DNA from: an uncultured Pseudodesulfovibrio sp.
Lineage (GTDB): Bacteria; Desulfobacterota; Desulfovibrionia; Desulfovibrionales; Desulfovibrionaceae
Length of the DNA stretch: 64,000 bases
Assembly (NCBI RefSeq): GCF_963664965.1
Contig: NZ_OY761823.1
Location: 3,653,031 to 3,717,030 of the forward strand
Reading direction: 5' to 3'
The position numbers and the translations under genes are program-made. The notes under the pieces are model-generated. The model was not told where the DNA came from and did not search any database. It saw nothing but the letters and a program-made list of their open reading frames with translations. The number at the start of each line of letters is the position of its first letter. The first letter of the stretch is position 1. Shown piece after piece: positions 62,347 to 64,000 of this stretch.

Positions 62347-64000
62347 TACTCACCCAGATCCTTCTCGACCATCCCCTTGGATTCCACCGCGCGCATAAAA
62401 ATCGGATCCACAGGCTCGGACATGAGTATCTTGGGCAATCCCAACCCGCTCCCGTCCAGCTCGGCGTCATGAATGACCTTCTTCTTCAGTCGGGCCAAAG
62501 AAGCGGACTCGTCGTAGGTATTGATGACCTTGGGCGTGATGAACACGAACAAATTCGTCTTGGCGCTCTTCTTCTCTTTCTGCTTGAACAACCAACCGAG
62601 CAGGGGAACGTCACCCAGTCCGGGAACCTTGCCCCTGCCGTCAGAGTCATCCTGATTGATCAGTCCGGCGATAACTGCGGTCTGGTTATCCTGCATCTGG
62701 ATAACCGTCTCGATCTCACGCTTCTTGGTGGTCGGCGCAATCACATTCTGCGTCTGGGAGAGAGCCACCAGGCTTTCGACGAGGCGACTGACTTCCTGCC
62801 GGATCTCAAGACGCAACGTGCCCTTTTCCCCGATGTGCGGAGTGATTTCAAGCTTCACGCCGACATCCTTGTAATCAAGGCTCTGCGAAGAATAGTCGGA
62901 ATTGACGTTCGACGTCTGGGTCTGCTTGGAATACGGAATGTTGTCGACCACACTGACGCTCGCCTTCTCGTTGTCCAGAGTCAACAATTGCGGAGTCGCC
63001 AGAATCTTGTAGTCGTTATTCGTCTCCACTGCGCTGATAATGGATTGAATGCTGTAGCTCGTCCCGCCAATATTCAGGGCATCACTCATGATGGCCCCGA
63101 TGGACCCGCCGGAGGGGAATCCGGCTACCTTGGCCCCGGTGTCAGGCAGGGTGATGCCTCCGCCTCCAACATTGACGGCACCGAAACCGGAAGTGTCTTT
63201 ACCCGAGCCGCCCACGGCCCAGTTCACACCGAAAGAAAAATCAGCATCGGACGAGACTTCCATGATCAGCGCTTCAATATACACCTGCTTTCTCAGGATA
63301 TCCAACTTCTGGATAGTCCCCTGAAGGGTGATGAACTCATCGGGACGGGCCGTGAGGATCAGGCTGTTGGTGGCCTTGTCTGCGACTACCTTGATATCCT
63401 TTGACAACTTGGTAGTCTTGCCCTCCTGATCCGTCTGCTTGGAAATCAGTTCGTTTAATATTTTGGCAACGTCCTCGGCGTCCGCGTTCTCAAGGCTCAT
63501 GTAATGGATATCGTCCTTGCCCTGAGGGGTGGGGATATCCAAAGCCTCGATCATCTCCGCAATGGTTTCCAAACTATACGGGTCACCGAGTGCCACCACG
63601 GAGTTGGTACGCTGGTCCGCCTCAACCAGGGCCATGCCCTTCTTGCCGATCTTTTCCAGCTCCTGAATCTTCGTGGTCATGATCTTGGAGATGCTGGATG
63701 CAATAGCCTTGGCATCACCGTGCTCAAGAGGAAACGTCTCCATCTGGGGCGCGTAAGTACTCTTGTCCACTTCGTGGATGATGGACAAAATACGCTTAAT
63801 ATTGGTGGACGGAGCCGTTACGATCAGGGTGTTGGTCGGCATGTAAACATTGACCACGGCATTCTTGTTGACCAACCCGCCCAAAAGTTTCGCCAATTCG
63901 GGCGCACTGGAGTTACGCAAAGGGATAATCTGTGTGACCAACTCGACACCGACGCCACGCGGCACGAAACGACCAGCCTTGACGGGAATTCCTTCCCGGC
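62346..64000 (-). CDS. gspD: Type II secretion secretin GspD, 5' end outside window
   Basis: The visible 551 residues of the outer-membrane secretin cover the N-domain repeats (IIPLRNSSAPELAKLLGG, VVNVYMPTNTLIVTAP, YMSLENADAEDVAKILNEL) and the C-terminal pore domain (QVYIEALIMEV, NIPYSKQTQTSNV, VGVKLEITPHI, DVPLLGWLFKQKEKKSAKTN). The reading frame is open through position 64000, so the signal peptide and the first N domain lie beyond the edge. It forms the exit channel for the machine powered by the adjacent gspE. Confidence 0.95.
   Translation of the reverse strand, partial: REGIPVKAGRFVPRGVGVELVTQIIPLRNSSAPELAKLLGGLVNKNAVVNVYMPTNTLIVTAPSTNIKRILSIIHEVDKSTYAPQMETFPLEHGDAKAIASSISKIMTTKIQELEKIGKKGMALVEADQRTNSVVALGDPYSLETIAEMIEALDIPTPQGKDDIHYMSLENADAEDVAKILNELISKQTDQEGKTTKLSKDIKVVADKATNSLILTARPDEFITLQGTIQKLDILRKQVYIEALIMEVSSDADFSFGVNWAVGGSGKDTSGFGAVNVGGGGITLPDTGAKVAGFPSGGSIGAIMSDALNIGGTSYSIQSIISAVETNNDYKILATPQLLTLDNEKASVSVVDNIPYSKQTQTSNVNSDYSSQSLDYKDVGVKLEITPHIGEKGTLRLEIRQEVSRLVESLVALSQTQNVIAPTTKKREIETVIQMQDNQTAVIAGLINQDDSDGRGKVPGLGDVPLLGWLFKQKEKKSAKTNLFVFITPKVINTYDESASLARLKKKVIHDAELDGSGLGLPKILMSEPVDPIFMRAVESKGMVEKDLGE

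Noticed and set aside
1-64000. tRNA, rRNA, CRISPR arrays and prophage genes
   Set aside because: No cloverleaf-like segment, rRNA block, regularly spaced repeats or phage structural or integrase motif was seen on either strand.

Overview
The window reads as chromosomal DNA of a Gram-negative, anaerobic, sulfate-reducer-like bacterium, most plausibly a member of the Desulfovibrionales (Desulfovibrio or Pseudodesulfovibrio type). The grounds are an lpxB gene, a ferredoxin-linked 2-oxoacid oxidoreductase next to an NDP-forming acyl-CoA synthetase, a sigma-54 two-component pair, and a gspD-gspE-gspN type II secretion block. The taxon is inferred from gene content only. No rRNA, tRNA, CRISPR array, transposase or phage gene was seen.

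Layout. (1) 1-3714, minus strand: a lipoprotein polysaccharide deacetylase cut by the window edge, proC, lpxB and an EamA transporter. (2) 3817-14856: a catabolic island. A minus-strand operon carries the four subunits of a 2-oxoacid:ferredoxin oxidoreductase, an NDP-forming acyl-CoA synthetase, an FAD amine/amino-acid oxidoreductase, a RidA imine deaminase and an MFS transporter. It diverges from a BCCT transporter followed by an IclR-type regulator. The intergenic region holds TGGTAC/GTACCA palindromes placed at both promoters. The genes form a complete inferred route: uptake, oxidation to an imine, hydrolysis to a 2-oxoacid, oxidation to acyl-CoA with reduced ferredoxin, then acid plus ATP. 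(3) 15106-21056: a UbiX-type flavin prenyltransferase, NhaB, and a sensor kinase with a sigma-54 response regulator.

(4) 21529-33854: a glycan/protein-glycosylation region. It has polytopic and GT2-GtrA proteins, a large Asn/Ser/Thr-rich lipoprotein with nine N-X-S/T sequons, an STT3/PglB-type oligosaccharyltransferase broken by a one-base frameshift, GT4 and GT2 transferases, a DUF2304 protein and a stray gspF. (5) 34023-51395: a surface-polysaccharide operon. It makes GDP-mannose and GDP-L-fucose (manC, gmd, fcl), and carries a 1027-residue methyltransferase/FkbM/coiled-coil/GT2 fusion, a GT2 with C-terminal repeats, an ABC exporter (wzm, wzt), two polytopic enzymes, another GT2, and an MBOAT/AlgX-like acylation pair. 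(6) 51486-53403: an AT-rich two-gene insert on the opposite strand. (7) 53455-59619: a GT2, a flippase-like membrane protein, a sulfotransferase, a methyltransferase, and a minus-strand GT4/GT2 pair. (8) 59689-64000, minus strand: gspD (cut by the window edge), gspE and gspN.

The most notable items are the fusion protein, whose coiled coil holds a 54-bp tandem duplication and which resembles in layout a WbdD-like chain-length ruler beside wzm/wzt; the frameshifted oligosaccharyltransferase beside a sequon-rich lipoprotein; and the operator-controlled imine/2-oxoacid/ATP catabolic module.
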